Below are positions 1 to 7,561 of a stretch of DNA of 44,791 nt, piece after piece; positions within the stretch are counted from its first letter, which is position 1; the number at the start of each line of letters is the position of its first letter. Origin of the DNA: a virus; the IMG/VR virus record IMGVR_UViG_3300037352_000062, positions 1-44,791 of that record. One strand, given 5' to 3'. Below the pieces are notes generated by a model that had not been told where the DNA came from, ran no database searches, and saw nothing but the letters and a program-made list of their open reading frames with translations. The translations under genes and the position numbers were made by a program.

Positions 1-438
1 TTGATCAGAGCCAAGGCGGCGCGGTTGCAAGCGAATGCCGGGTTAGATCTGGTAGTCGTTGATTACCTGGGGTTGATGGCGGGTGAGCGCAAGGGAATGG
101 AAAACCGCGAGCAGGTGGTTGCAGGAATCAGCCGTGCGATGAAGGGACTGGCGAAGCGTCTCGACGTGCCTGTGATTCTGCTATTGCAATTGAACCGCGA
201 ACCTTATAAGCGAGCAGACAGGCAGCCCATTCGCTCCGATCTTCGCGAGTCGGGCGCCATTGAGCAGGATGCCGACATGGTCCTCTTTCTGCATCGCTAG
301 GAATGCTACAACCGCGAAGACCCATCGCTGGCAGGCAAGGGCGAACTGATCATTGCCAAGGCGCGCAACGGGCCGCTAGGCACCGTGCACCTGAACTACG
401 ACGCTCGTAGCTGCAGGTTTTCGAGTGAGAGGGAGTAA
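1..438 (+). pseudogene. dnaB: C-terminal part of replicative DNA helicase DnaB, interrupted by an amber codon
   Basis: The reading frame enters from the left edge and shows the C-terminal RecA-like core of a DnaB-family helicase, the ring ATPase that unwinds DNA at the fork. Visible motifs are the Walker B stretch LDLVVVDYLGLM, the loop with LLLQLNRE, and SDLRESGAIEQDADMVLFLHR. A TAG at 298-300 falls exactly where the family continues. The same frame then resumes with ECYNREDPSLAGKGELIIAK and GPLGTVHLNYD, the usual DnaB end, and stops at TAA 436-438. Other genes here end with TAG (for example at 1341 and 5702), so amber recoding is unlikely. A nonsense mutation or a sequencing error is the simpler reading. 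The N-terminal half lies outside the window. It could be the phage's own helicase or a host remnant. Confidence 0.85.
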
Positions 439-651
439 AGGTAGCGCTGGTTATGAGGTTGAAGGGTTTTTCCGGAACGAGCAACCATTCCGCAGGGCAG
501 GCTATCGTAAAAGTGTGAGGCGTAATTAGAACCAACTACCTGCGTCAAGCCGTAGTCCTTGTAAACGGTATAAAATGCAGTTAACGCATTGCCGATCGCA
601 GGAATTCAGATATTTTATGGAGGACCCTTAACTTGCGTAGGAGCCAATCGT

Positions 652-1341
652 ATGAAGGGCCATCGTCAAGCGTTCGCATTTGCGACCGCAGTTTTAGCAT
701 TACCACTTCTTGTCTATTCCCAGAATGCAACCGATCAAAGTATGCAGGGTTCTCAGGCGCCCATTGCCGGCCATCATGAAGCCACACTGATGAAACCTGC
801 GCGTGCCGTCCTGGTTCACAGTCTGGATGCCGACAAAGATCAGTCCGGTTGTGCAGTTAGCGCTCGGCTCCAACAGAAGGTAACTCTTACCAACGGGACC
901 GAATTGGCCAAAGGCACGATGCTGCTTGGGAAGGTGACCACGGACGACATGCAGCAGCGAGGCATATCGAAGCTGGCGCTTCGCTTCGACCAGGCACACC
1001 TCAAGAACGGAACAATTGTGCCTATTAGAGCTACGATCGTGGGCCTCTTTAGTCCCCAGGAGGGCGGCACAGAAATAAACTCTGCAGACTACAACAGCGG
1101 CGAGGTTCCTAATGATTGGACCGCCAAAACGCTGCAATTGGATCAGTTGAACGTCGTCCCTGGCGTAGATCTACACAGCAAAATCTCGAGCAGGAACTCA
1201 GGCGTCTTTGTCTCCACCAAGAAAAGCGACGTCAAGCTCAGCGAGGGCAGTGAGATTCAGTTCGCCATCGCCCCCGGGACGAGTTCGGCGAATTCTGCAA
1301 TGTCGAATAAAGGACAAAGCGGCATGCCGGCTGGCGAGTAG
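652..1341 (+). CDS. Secreted protein of unknown function
   Basis: A 229-residue protein. An in-frame ATG at 589 would add 21 residues. I chose ATG 652 because AGGAG sits 8 bases upstream and a clear Sec signal peptide (MKGHRQAF, then a hydrophobic run ending LLVYS before QNATDQ) begins there. The mature part has a predicted beta-rich segment around SGCAVSARLQQKVTLTNGT and KGTMLLGKVT, and a low-complexity C-terminus. A TATAAAAT sequence at 569-576 may be a -10 element, but I see no good -35. A hairpin follows the stop codon. I do not recognise a catalytic motif. It resembles conserved exported proteins I recall from Acidobacteriota, which is a weak family-level impression. It may be a lysogeny-expressed cargo gene or host DNA at a prophage border. 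Confidence 0.75.
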   Translation: MKGHRQAFAFATAVLALPLLVYSQNATDQSMQGSQAPIAGHHEATLMKPARAVLVHSLDADKDQSGCAVSARLQQKVTLTNGTELAKGTMLLGKVTTDDMQQRGISKLALRFDQAHLKNGTIVPIRATIVGLFSPQEGGTEINSADYNSGEVPNDWTAKTLQLDQLNVVPGVDLHSKISSRNSGVFVSTKKSDVKLSEGSEIQFAIAPGTSSANSAMSNKGQSGMPAGE

Positions 1342-1352
1342 CAGAATCGGTC

Positions 1353-1380
1353 CTGGCTAGCCCATGGCTAGCCGGATTTC
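1353..1380 (+). terminator. Hairpin after the secreted-protein gene, terminator-like
   Basis: Two copies of the self-complementary octamer GGCTAGCC (1355-1362 and 1366-1373) are separated by CAT and extended by flanking C and G. They can fold into a stem of about 10 bp followed by ATTTCT. It lies 11 bases after the stop of the upstream gene. The T tract is short, so intrinsic termination is plausible but not certain. Confidence 0.5.
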
Positions 1381-1449
1381 TACCAACGACTCCAAGCAAT
1401 CGAGGGCGGAGCTTGATGTCAAACAGCGGAAAGTGCAACCGATCCGCGG

Positions 1450-1493
1450 GTGCCCATCCTTGCCGGTGTTTTTCCGGCAAGGGTGGGATACCA
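1450..1493 (+). repeat. Palindromic repeat, family member 1
   Basis: Arms 1453-1466 (CCCATCCTTGCCGG) and 1474-1487 (CCGGCAAGGGTGGG) pair over 14 bp with a single G-T wobble around the loop TGTTTTT. The outer parts, GGTGCCCAT and GGGTGGGATACCAC, recur in other gaps of this window, while the inner stem differs in each copy. Confidence 0.8.
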
Positions 1494-1515
1494 CGAATCG
1501 CCATACACACCGTTG

Positions 1516-1656
1516 CGTATCCCACCCCTGAGCCCGACCAACGGGTTCAAGGACCCCGGATTTCCTACTGCACGGCCCCAGCCAGCCGGGGACCGCATGC
1601 AGTTCGTTGACTTCACCAGGCCGTACAGGAAATCCGGGGGGATGGCGCACCCGTCG
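1516..1656 (-). repeat. Large palindromic repeat of the same family, inverted
   Basis: Read on the minus strand it opens with ACGGGTGCGCCATCC and closes with GGGTGGGATACGC, the family's outer consensus. Between them are perfect 13-bp arms (1554-1566 and 1627-1639, CCCCGGATTTCCT and its complement) and a further paired GGCCGTGC/GTACGGCC segment, with a terminal loop of about 41 bases. Together with member 1 it accounts for most of the gene-free stretch 1342-1759; I see no gene there. Confidence 0.65.
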
Positions 1657-1759
1657 TTTTGTCGCGCCAACTACCGTGCGCAACAACACACTGCAGCCAT
1701 TCGCTCAACCCCGGTGAGAACTGCCGGCTAGACATCCGGCCATCTTGATGGCGAGAGTG

Positions 1760-3349
1760 TTAGAGTCGCCGCATGCCTCCCCGCCGCCCCAACCCCATCC
1801 TTCCCGTGGTGCGGATCGGCGCCTCTTCACGGTCCAGTTCCTCTGCCTTCTGCTGCCACCGGATCGCAGCCGAGCCTAGATCCAGTCCGCGCACTGCGTG
1901 CTGCAGCATTAACTCCCGCGGCTGCGTCGCCTGCTGAATAAACGTATACAACGCATAGCGCGTCTCATCGGCAACGTCATCCAGCGGATCGCCGGCAATC
2001 TTGCGAATGTCTCCGGGCCTAGTATCGTCATGCATGCGCGTGCGCAGGGCTTCGAAGCTCCGCGGGCACACATCGGTGATCTCGAACTCGCCCGTGCGCA
2101 GCATCCGGTAAAGCAACTGCCACCCGCCCAGCCGATCGTTCGACGCCCGCTCGCAGACGATCTCCCACGGCTCCAGCACCTCATTGATCTGGTCGGCAAT
2201 GGTATGGCCGTCGCCGATCTCCTTGAAGTTGGCAGGGTCAAGATAAGCGGCCACGATGCGCCGCCTCTGCCCGTTTTCATTGGGCTTGATAAAGGAATCC
2301 ACCACCATCTTCGCCAGCTCATACGCGGGCACGTGGGGCACCACCAGCTCGCCGATCTTGCGGATGCGCCCTTCTGGAAACTCCGGGCCTTCGTCCTGGT
2401 CCAACAGGCGCGAATCGACGCCGTGTATCTCTACCTTCTGCCGCACCTCCGCCGGGCCGCGGACGTAGAGCCCCACCGAGGAAGAGGACTTGCCGTAGCC
2501 GTAGTCGATGGAGAGGAAGTGGTTGTGCCACCACTCCACGCCGGCCTCGGCCAAAGGGCGCACGATGCCTGCATGCACAAAAGGGAAGTAGGCGCCCTCC
2601 AGCGTGCACCAGCAGCCCTGCTCCATCGCTGCCGCTGCGCCGCCTGACATCATGTGCAGGCGCTTGGTGTAGTGGACGTCCAACAGATTGTGATCGGAGA
2701 GTTTGCCCGGAATAAAGGCAACGGAGAAGGGAATTGCGGCTCCATCGGAAGGCCAGCAGCGGTCACGGTAGAGTTGGCCCGGCTGCGCCGAGTTATGCCG
2801 GTTGTGCACCGGGCAGTGGCCGCGGAGAAATAATGTCTGGTGCCAGGAGGCGCCCACATTGCCGGGATTTGAAGTGAGCCTCATGCGCAGCCGCAAACTC
2901 GCATCGGTCGAGCTCAAGCGGCCCAGGATGTTGCGTACCTGCTTTTCTGTGTGCAGCGTCGATTCGTCAAAGCCAATGAAGGAATAGCGCGGCCCCAGGT
3001 ACTTCCACACGTCGTCGTCCGTCTTCATGTAAGCGAAGCGGATCGTCGCCCCCGAAGGGAAGCTCCACGTCCATTTGGGAGAGCCCACGAAAATGCCGCC
3101 CAGGGGCGGGTAGAGCCGGCGGGTCTTGTCGATAATGTCCGTCATCTCCACGAAGGAGGAGCGGAAGACAATGGCGCGCAGGTTGGGGCTCTCGTACTCC
3201 TGCACCGCGTCCATCAACATGGTTTCGGTTTTGAGCGACCCGGCAGAGCCGCCGAAGAGCAGGATGTCCGCTTCCGAATCGAGCGCTGCCTGTTGCGCGG
3301 CCGTGGCCGGCATCCAGCGATAGTCCGTCTCTGTATCGGATCCAGTCAT
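1760..3349 (-). CDS. terL: Terminase large subunit (DNA packaging ATPase/nuclease)
   Basis: A 529-residue packaging motor. The ATPase domain shows a P-loop at residues 34-41 (GSAGSLKT), Walker B at 124-129 (FIGFDE) and the coupling motif TSNPGN at 159-164. The nuclease domain shows the acidic residues expected of an RNase H-like fold: D282 in SIDYG, D371 in YLDP and D461 in DVADETRYAL. The P-loop has Leu where the usual Gly precedes Lys, a deviation worth noting. The rest of the ATPase core is intact, so I expect activity. The gene is the last of the leftward virion operon, as in T7-like phages. It converts concatemeric DNA into packaged genomes by translocating it through the portal encoded at 18.5-21 kb. 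Confidence 0.95.
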   Translation of the reverse strand: MTGSDTETDYRWMPATAAQQAALDSEADILLFGGSAGSLKTETMLMDAVQEYESPNLRAIVFRSSFVEMTDIIDKTRRLYPPLGGIFVGSPKWTWSFPSGATIRFAYMKTDDDVWKYLGPRYSFIGFDESTLHTEKQVRNILGRLSSTDASLRLRMRLTSNPGNVGASWHQTLFLRGHCPVHNRHNSAQPGQLYRDRCWPSDGAAIPFSVAFIPGKLSDHNLLDVHYTKRLHMMSGGAAAAMEQGCWCTLEGAYFPFVHAGIVRPLAEAGVEWWHNHFLSIDYGYGKSSSSVGLYVRGPAEVRQKVEIHGVDSRLLDQDEGPEFPEGRIRKIGELVVPHVPAYELAKMVVDSFIKPNENGQRRRIVAAYLDPANFKEIGDGHTIADQINEVLEPWEIVCERASNDRLGGWQLLYRMLRTGEFEITDVCPRSFEALRTRMHDDTRPGDIRKIAGDPLDDVADETRYALYTFIQQATQPRELMLQHAVRGLDLGSAAIRWQQKAEELDREEAPIRTTGRMGLGRRGGMRRL

Positions 3350-3383
3350 GACGCAACGGGTCCATCGATGGCAGCAAAGCCAG

Positions 3384-3410
3384 ATGGGTGCCCCACGTTC
3401 GCGTGTGCGG
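3384..3410 (+). repeat. Half-copy of the intergenic palindromic repeat
   Basis: GGGTGCCCCACGTTCGCG matches the left arm of the copies at 13.69 and 18.36 kb. I do not find a convincing right arm nearby, so this looks decayed. It lies in the 232-base gap between the terminase and the gene at 3582, which otherwise holds nothing I can identify. Confidence 0.5.
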
Positions 3411-3581
3411 CTTTCTGAGAAGAAACAATTCCTCGATTAAGCCGCGGTTGGTGTTGGGCACGGCAGGAAACACCACGAAAAGGCGGGAATCGCTTCCACC
3501 TAGACCGCTCTCCTACAACCCCGATCGTTACGTGGAGTGGCAGGCGCCGGTGAGCGCCGCGGGGAGAGCAATGGAAAAAAA

Positions 3582-3971
3582 TCATTGTCGTCCCACGTCA
3601 GGTCTGTCGCTCCGAGCATCCTGGTTGCGCACGCCGTCGGGACCAGCTTCTTCGATGGTCTTTTCCATCAGGAGCCGTCCCATCCATGCCGATTGGTAAA
3701 TCTCCGGCGTAGGCATTCGTTTCATGCTGTTTTTATGCTTCTCGGCCGCCGCCAGGGCCAGCTCTTCACGAAGCGAATCGGGTGCCTTGAGCTGTCCGGA
3801 GATGCTTCCTTTGGTGACCTGCGGCTCCAGGTTGGCCAGTTCCCAATACCTGCCTAGAATCTGGTCGCGGCCGATCTCCATCCAAGGCACCAGACGGGCC
3901 TTGCCACCTTCCTCCTCGGTTCTCTCCCAAAGAGGGGCTTGAGTTCCCGGTGGCATGGGTTGCTTGTTCAT
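3582..3971 (-). CDS. Hypothetical phage protein upstream of the terminase
   Basis: A 129-residue protein starting MNKQPMPPGTQ. An in-frame extension to 4121 exists, but AGGAG lies 8 bases before the ATG at 3971 and the extension has a poor, cysteine-rich composition. The centre is charged and helical (WMEIGRDQILGRYWELANLE, then a helix around DSLREELALAAAEKHKNSMK). Its place directly before terL is where a small terminase often sits, and a short helical protein would fit. I see no recognisable DNA-binding motif, so that role is only a positional guess. The C-terminus is basic and acidic mixed and probably disordered. Confidence 0.7.
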   Translation of the reverse strand: MNKQPMPPGTQAPLWERTEEEGGKARLVPWMEIGRDQILGRYWELANLEPQVTKGSISGQLKAPDSLREELALAAAEKHKNSMKRMPTPEIYQSAWMGRLLMEKTIEEAGPDGVRNQDARSDRPDVGRQ

Positions 3972-4078
3972 CTTGACAACTCCTGATCTGGTATTTTTCC
4001 TGGGGAAACGCATCTCGGAAGGTACGGCGATGTCGCAGCATCTCGCTTTGGCACGCCATTTGTGTAATATTTGCTTCC

Positions 4079-4201
4079 ATGGGAAGCAAAGATAAAGGCA
4101 AGCGCGAAACCAAGAAGGCACCCAAGCCTAAGCCCAAAGTAGAGCCCGGACGCAAACGCGGGGAAGACAGCCGCCTCGGTGGCCCGCCGCCAAAGGTATG
4201 A
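4079..4201 (+). CDS. Small lysine-rich protein
   Basis: A 40-residue plus-strand frame beginning MGSKDKGKRETKKAPKPKPK and ending GGPPPKV. It is highly basic, Lys/Pro-rich and probably disordered. It recalls a class of tiny bacterial proteins opening with SKDKG and lysine tracts, whose function is unknown to me. There is no clear ribosome-binding site. It lies in the 257-base gap between two minus-strand genes, so it would be expressed independently of the virion operon. Codon choice is ordinary for the window. It may be real or a chance frame. Confidence 0.4.
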   Translation: MGSKDKGKRETKKAPKPKPKVEPGRKRGEDSRLGGPPPKV

Positions 4202-4228
4202 TCGCAAAGGGCTGATCGCAGAGCTATT

Positions 4229-5242
4229 TTATTGCAGCGGCTCGCCTTCAGCGCGACGCTGGGGCCGCGCCCGATCCGGACGGCGCAGATCTTTCCGCCG
4301 CACGGTAACGTTACGTCCGTCTTCCGTGCGCACACGCGCGATTCGCATGTTCGGATCCACATAGACGACTCTCGCCGGAGTGCCGTCGGTCAACCTAACC
4401 CTGGAGCCCTTCACCACTCGATCCGCCCACGTATTTTCGAGCCCGGAAGAGCCCGCACTGCTAACTCCATTTCTGGAGTTGAATCGCTCCATGGCAGCGT
4501 CATTGATTGCCCGTGCGGCCGCCCTCACCTGGCCGGCGCTCTTGCCCGCGAGTTCCGCGTTGCGCGCCTCTTTGTAGTCGTGGTGTTCCTGCCGGTTTGC
4601 CTCGAAGACTTCTCGCGGGACGATCTGTAGCTCCTCTGATGCCCCATTGGGCATCTGCACCTGGAGGGAGTAGCTGCGATAGCGATATTCCGGATCGCCG
4701 AAGGCGAAGTTGTCCTGCTGCCGCAACACGGGAAAATGCTGCTTTACTGCGGCCAGCACCGCATCCTTCGCCCGGGGCGAGTCGACCGCGACCTGTGCCG
4801 CACCATAGTCGCTTACCGTTTCTGCAGGCTGCCCCTGCCCGGAAATCTTCTCCGCCAGGCGCGCGGGCTTCTTGGCATCACGGGTCGCCGCCAGCGTCGC
4901 GCCTGGGATATCCCTGAGCACCTCTTCCAGCCTGGACTTGTACGCCGGCATCGCATCGGTCGCCAGCGCCTGGTTGATCGCAGGGTTATCCGTCGGCTGC
5001 ACGATCTTGCGGCCGGAGCCGGGTTCGATGGAGCCCGCCACTTGCGGACGCACGATGAGTTGTTGCATCTGCGGCAACAAGCGTCGCTCGCGCGCTGTTC
5101 TACGTGCCGCTGCCTCCGCTCGCGCGCTGACCACGTGCGTGGCAGTGGGTTCAAACCCCAGCTCGGCAAGGGAGCGGGCGTCGCTTCGCGCCGGGGAACC
5201 AACGGGCTCAAAGCCAAGCCTATGGAGTGGATGTGCGGCCAT
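4229..5242 (-). CDS. RelA/SpoT-like nucleotidyltransferase-domain protein
   Basis: A 337-residue protein. Residues ~98-230 match the order of RelA/SpoT synthetase motifs: a basic helix (KSRLEEVLRDIPG; RDAKKPARLAEKI), then VSDYGAAQVAVD with D145 where the family places its first metal-binding Asp. After that comes YRYRSYSLQVQMPNG (the G/Y-R-S-hydrophobic strand), then EELQIVP with E204 where the second metal-binding Glu lies. The family makes alarmone nucleotides or modifies other substrates by pyrophosphate transfer. A short basic beta-domain (VKGSRVRLTDG to RRKDLR) follows at ~277-320. The N-terminus carries a duplicated LGFEP motif. The frame is open up to a TTG at 5311 with no good ribosome site at either start; ATG 5242 is my choice. 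Activity is inferred, since the G-loop region is divergent. Confidence 0.6.
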   Translation of the reverse strand: MAAHPLHRLGFEPVGSPARSDARSLAELGFEPTATHVVSARAEAAARRTARERRLLPQMQQLIVRPQVAGSIEPGSGRKIVQPTDNPAINQALATDAMPAYKSRLEEVLRDIPGATLAATRDAKKPARLAEKISGQGQPAETVSDYGAAQVAVDSPRAKDAVLAAVKQHFPVLRQQDNFAFGDPEYRYRSYSLQVQMPNGASEELQIVPREVFEANRQEHHDYKEARNAELAGKSAGQVRAAARAINDAAMERFNSRNGVSSAGSSGLENTWADRVVKGSRVRLTDGTPARVVYVDPNMRIARVRTEDGRNVTVRRKDLRRPDRARPQRRAEGEPLQ

Positions 5243-5366
5243 GGTTGCTTTCACAAATGGATGCCTACGAGTGAAGTACCTGGTTGGATTACCGGCGTAA
5301 TTGGGTAGCAACCTCTCGCTTTACGCCGGGTTAGCACCGTATGAAAGGTGGTTGTACGGAGGAACG

Positions 5367-5702
5367 ATGAAGACGAAATGGATAGCGAGTGTGATCTTGG
5401 CTTCGGCACTTACGGCTCCGGCCTTTGCAGGCGTTGGTATATATATCGGCGTTGCGCCACCACCGATTCGCTATGAGGCCCCGCCTCCTATACCGGGTCC
5501 GGGCTACGTTTGGGTGGATGGATATTGGAACCCTGTGGGGGGAAGATATGTGTGGGTCCCGGGCGTTTGGCGGAGACCGCCTTACGCGGGAGCGTACTGG
5601 AACCACCCTCACTATGATCATTACCCGCAGGGATGGGCGCTCCACGAAGGTCACTGGGACCATGAAGACCACGGCGACCATCACGATTGGGGACAGCGGT
5701 AG
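5367..5702 (+). CDS. Secreted WXXGXW-type (YVWV..GYW repeat) protein
   Basis: A 111-residue exported protein. ATG 5367 is preceded by GGAGG at 5 bases and opens a Sec signal peptide (MKTKWIASVILASALTAPAFA). Pro-rich sequence (VAPPPIRYEAPPPIPGPG) leads into two aromatic repeats, YVWVDGYW and YVWVPGVW, typical of small bacterial WXXGXW/YXWGXW-repeat proteins. The C-terminus is very rich in His, Asp and Trp (HEGHWDHEDHGDHHDW), which suggests metal binding. It sits on the opposite strand inside the virion operon and has its own terminator, the layout of a moron gene expressed from the prophage. Function is unknown; a periplasmic or surface role in the host is likely. Confidence 0.85.
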   Translation: MKTKWIASVILASALTAPAFAGVGIYIGVAPPPIRYEAPPPIPGPGYVWVDGYWNPVGGRYVWVPGVWRRPPYAGAYWNHPHYDHYPQGWALHEGHWDHEDHGDHHDWGQR

Positions 5703-5728
5703 TTAGCAGCCACGTGTTTTCTCAACGG

Positions 5729-5758
5729 AGGCTCGACCCTTAGCGTCGGGCCTTTGTA
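5729..5758 (+). terminator. Rho-independent terminator of the WXXGXW-type gene
   Basis: Arms AGGCTCGAC (5729-5737) and GTCGGGCCT (5745-5753) pair over 9 bp with one wobble, around a 7-base loop, and run into TTTGTATT. It lies 27 bases after the stop of the plus-strand gene, which supports a self-contained transcription unit. Confidence 0.65.
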
Positions 5759-5779
5759 TTGCTGGCCGGCCTTATCTGC

Positions 5780-6211
5780 TTATCCTTCGTCCAACACTTC
5801 GAGATTTTTATCTATCTGCTGAGCCAGCCGAAGGTTAGCCTTGGGTAGATAACCCGCTTGGCCGTGCGAGGAAACCTTCACGTACTGGGGATCGCCGCTG
5901 CGGTCGGGCGTTGCTATGGGTGCCGAGTTCACGAAGTATCCTGCGAGGCCGCTGCGCATCGGCATACTCTGCTCGGGTCTTGCCGGCTTCACCTCATCGT
6001 AAGCAGGGGCCCGCGACGGGATCGCCTGTGAGGGGGGCTTTGCCAGGCTGCCTGTCAGCGGAGTGGATTCTCCCGGACCGCTCGCGGGAGCATGATTGGG
6101 CGGCGGCAGCACCAGGCTCTGCGCCTCCGCCGGCGACAGGATCTTTTTGAGCAGCCTGCTTGTTTCGTCTTCACCGGAAACAAAAGTGCTGTAATCCTGA
6201 TCGTCTGCCAT
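5780..6211 (-). CDS. Hypothetical phage protein
   Basis: A 143-residue protein, MADDQDYSTFVSGEDETSR to NLEVLDEG. An acidic N-terminus and a short helix with KKILSPAEAQSLV are followed by a long Pro/Ser-rich linker (residues ~35-85). A more ordered C-terminus follows (QYVKVSSHGQAGYLPKANLRLAQQIDKNLEVL). It is separated by two bases from the gene upstream at 6214-6780, so the two are cotranscribed. I do not recognise a family. The position after the tail genes and before terL fits a minor virion or ejected protein, but nothing in the sequence proves it. Confidence 0.7.
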   Translation of the reverse strand: MADDQDYSTFVSGEDETSRLLKKILSPAEAQSLVLPPPNHAPASGPGESTPLTGSLAKPPSQAIPSRAPAYDEVKPARPEQSMPMRSGLAGYFVNSAPIATPDRSGDPQYVKVSSHGQAGYLPKANLRLAQQIDKNLEVLDEG

Positions 6212-6213
6212 TG

Positions 6214-6780
6214 TTATAGTTTTCCTGCAGCCTTGCCCAGGTTGCCGGCAACGCTGTTGCCAACCTCATCCCAGAAGCTGGGCGTCTGTGCCGCGTGGGT
6301 CTCGTCGCTCAGATCGCTATCAGCCGCGTTCGAAGACGCGCCGTACAGTGCCTGATTCGCCTGGATCGGTACCGCGGACGCGCCAAGCCCTGTCTGGTTA
6401 TAACCAGCCTCATCCGAGATGCGCTGCTGCTGCGCGTTTGCCTGAGAGCTTGCCAGGTTGCGCGTGTTCTGTTGAGCGTTTGACGCTGCTGTGGCCGCAT
6501 CGGCGGCGCTGTTTTGCCCTGTCCGAAGGGCCTGCGATTGCAGCGCACCCTGGAGCGAGTTCGAACCCGCATCGGAGACATTGGCCAGGCCACTGTTGAT
6601 GGTCTGGTCGTACTCGCCTCCCTTGGTATAGGGATTGCCAGAGACGAAATTTGCCAGTTGGTTGTTGTAGTTGCCGATGGCATCTTCCGTCGAGCCGAAG
6701 GCCGACTGCGCGTTGCCAAAGTTGGTTGCGTTCTCGTTCGACCCCGTGTTGAATGCTTGCGTGGATTGGCCTCTGCTCAT
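6214..6780 (-). CDS. Ala/Asn/Gln-rich virion-associated protein, possibly internal
   Basis: A 188-residue protein with a good ribosome site (AGGAG 7 bases before ATG 6780). Composition is dominated by Ala, Asn, Gln, Ser and Gly, with heptad-like polar helices (residues ~60-130) and an amphipathic C-terminal helix (FWDEVGNSVAGNLGKAAGKL). Low-complexity helical proteins with an amphipathic end, encoded after the tail genes of short-tailed phages, are often internal or ejection proteins that enter the cell with DNA. That role is inference from composition and place only. Confidence 0.65.
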   Translation of the reverse strand: MSRGQSTQAFNTGSNENATNFGNAQSAFGSTEDAIGNYNNQLANFVSGNPYTKGGEYDQTINSGLANVSDAGSNSLQGALQSQALRTGQNSAADAATAASNAQQNTRNLASSQANAQQQRISDEAGYNQTGLGASAVPIQANQALYGASSNAADSDLSDETHAAQTPSFWDEVGNSVAGNLGKAAGKL

Positions 6781-6886
6781 CCCGATCTCCTGTGGAGGTT
6801 GGTGGTGCTGGTACGTTTCATGCGCCTTTCCTTATTGAAAGGCGCACACGCGGATCTGTCCAGGTGCTGCGTGGCAGGAGATCGGG
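6781..6886. repeat. Nested inverted repeats between two virion genes
   Basis: A 12-bp perfect inverted repeat (CCCGATCTCCTG at 6781-6792, CAGGAGATCGGG at 6875-6886) brackets the gap and overlaps the ribosome site of the gene starting at 6780. Inside it is a perfect 10-bp hairpin, TGCGCCTTTC at 6821-6830 and GAAAGGCGCA at 6837-6846, with loop CTTATT. No T tract follows on the minus strand, so a processing site or attenuator is as likely as a terminator. Confidence 0.55.
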
Positions 6887-6887
6887 A

Positions 6888-7304
6888 TCATGCTCTCCCC
6901 CTCAGGTCTTTGGCGAAATGGGCTAACTCGCGGTCGACACAGTCGAATCCCGCGCGCCGCAATGGCTTCTGGATCATCTTCTTGAGTTGCCGGGGTACAA
7001 AACACTCCAGCCAGCGAAAACCCTGGAGCTTCAAAACATAACTAAGCCCTTCTATCTCCCGGCGGCAGAACGCGGTCGCCTTGGGGTCGCATCCAACAAA
7101 ACGCAGCTCCGCGATCGTTTCCACGTAGATACAGTTCCTGATCGTTCCGCTCTCTTCCACGCCGACCAAGGCGATGGCAATCGCGGGACCGAACAGGTCA
7201 GGCAATTCGTAATTGGTTCCCTGTGCGGCCTGATGCTCCAGGTGCAATCGCTGAATCGCCGGCCAGTCTTCCCGGGTCGCTTGACGCAGCGTGATGCGCC
7301 TCAT
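6888..7304 (-). CDS. GNAT-like N-acetyltransferase fold protein
   Basis: A 138-residue protein. The opening MRRITLRQATREDWPAIQRLHLEHQ is the beta-strand/helix start typical of GNAT acetyltransferases. A strand with FVGCDPKATAFCRREIEGL and a C-terminal part with GFRWLECFVPRQLKKMIQKPLRRAGF follow, the latter resembling the family's late strand and helix. I cannot see a clean acetyl-CoA pyrophosphate loop (Q/R-x-x-G-x-G/A), so it may be a non-catalytic relative. The start overlaps the previous stop by 4 bases (ATGA), a sign of coupled translation. GNAT-like genes are known among the virion genes of some podoviruses; the substrate here is unknown. Confidence 0.6.
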   Translation of the reverse strand: MRRITLRQATREDWPAIQRLHLEHQAAQGTNYELPDLFGPAIAIALVGVEESGTIRNCIYVETIAELRFVGCDPKATAFCRREIEGLSYVLKLQGFRWLECFVPRQLKKMIQKPLRRAGFDCVDRELAHFAKDLRGRA

Positions 7305-7561
7305 CTCACCCTTAGCCCATGTTTGCCGGCATAGGTAAGCATCTGCCGCTGCGACGTATTCAGCGCCTCATTCACGCCGGCGATAGCGGCCGCCGGGTCC
7401 AGCGTCTCCAGGTTGTCTTTGGGATGGACCGCTCCGCACGCCGGGCACGAATCATGGCCAATGGCAAGCTGTATCAGGTGCCGGTGGCCCCGCTCGTCGC
7501 GCAGCTCGATCACATGAAAGCCGCTCGCCATGTCTACATACTGCTCGTGCAGGCTATACAT
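7301..7561 (-). CDS. Small phage protein with a CxxC motif
   Basis: An 86-residue protein starting MYSLHEQYVDMASGFHVIEL. ATG 7561 lies inside the end of the upstream gene (stop 7554), with GGGAGG 10 bases before it. The centre has DERGHRHLIQLAIGHDSCPACGAVHP, a half zinc-site or redox pair. The C-terminus (QRQMLTYAGKHGLRVR) is basic and helical. Overlaps on both sides show it belongs to the virion operon. A longer in-frame start at 7603 is open but has no ribosome site. Function unknown. Confidence 0.7.
   Translation of the reverse strand: MYSLHEQYVDMASGFHVIELRDERGHRHLIQLAIGHDSCPACGAVHPKDNLETLDPAAAIAGVNEALNTSQRQMLTYAGKHGLRVR

Noticed and set aside
3346-3585. A 79-residue minus-strand frame in the gap before terL
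   Set aside because: Unnatural His/Arg/Pro-rich composition, no ribosome site, and it overlaps a half repeat.
5140-5170. tRNA-like T-arm sequence (GGGTTCAAACCCC)
   Set aside because: It lies inside the RelA-like coding frame and has no acceptor stem, D-arm or anticodon arm at the right distances.
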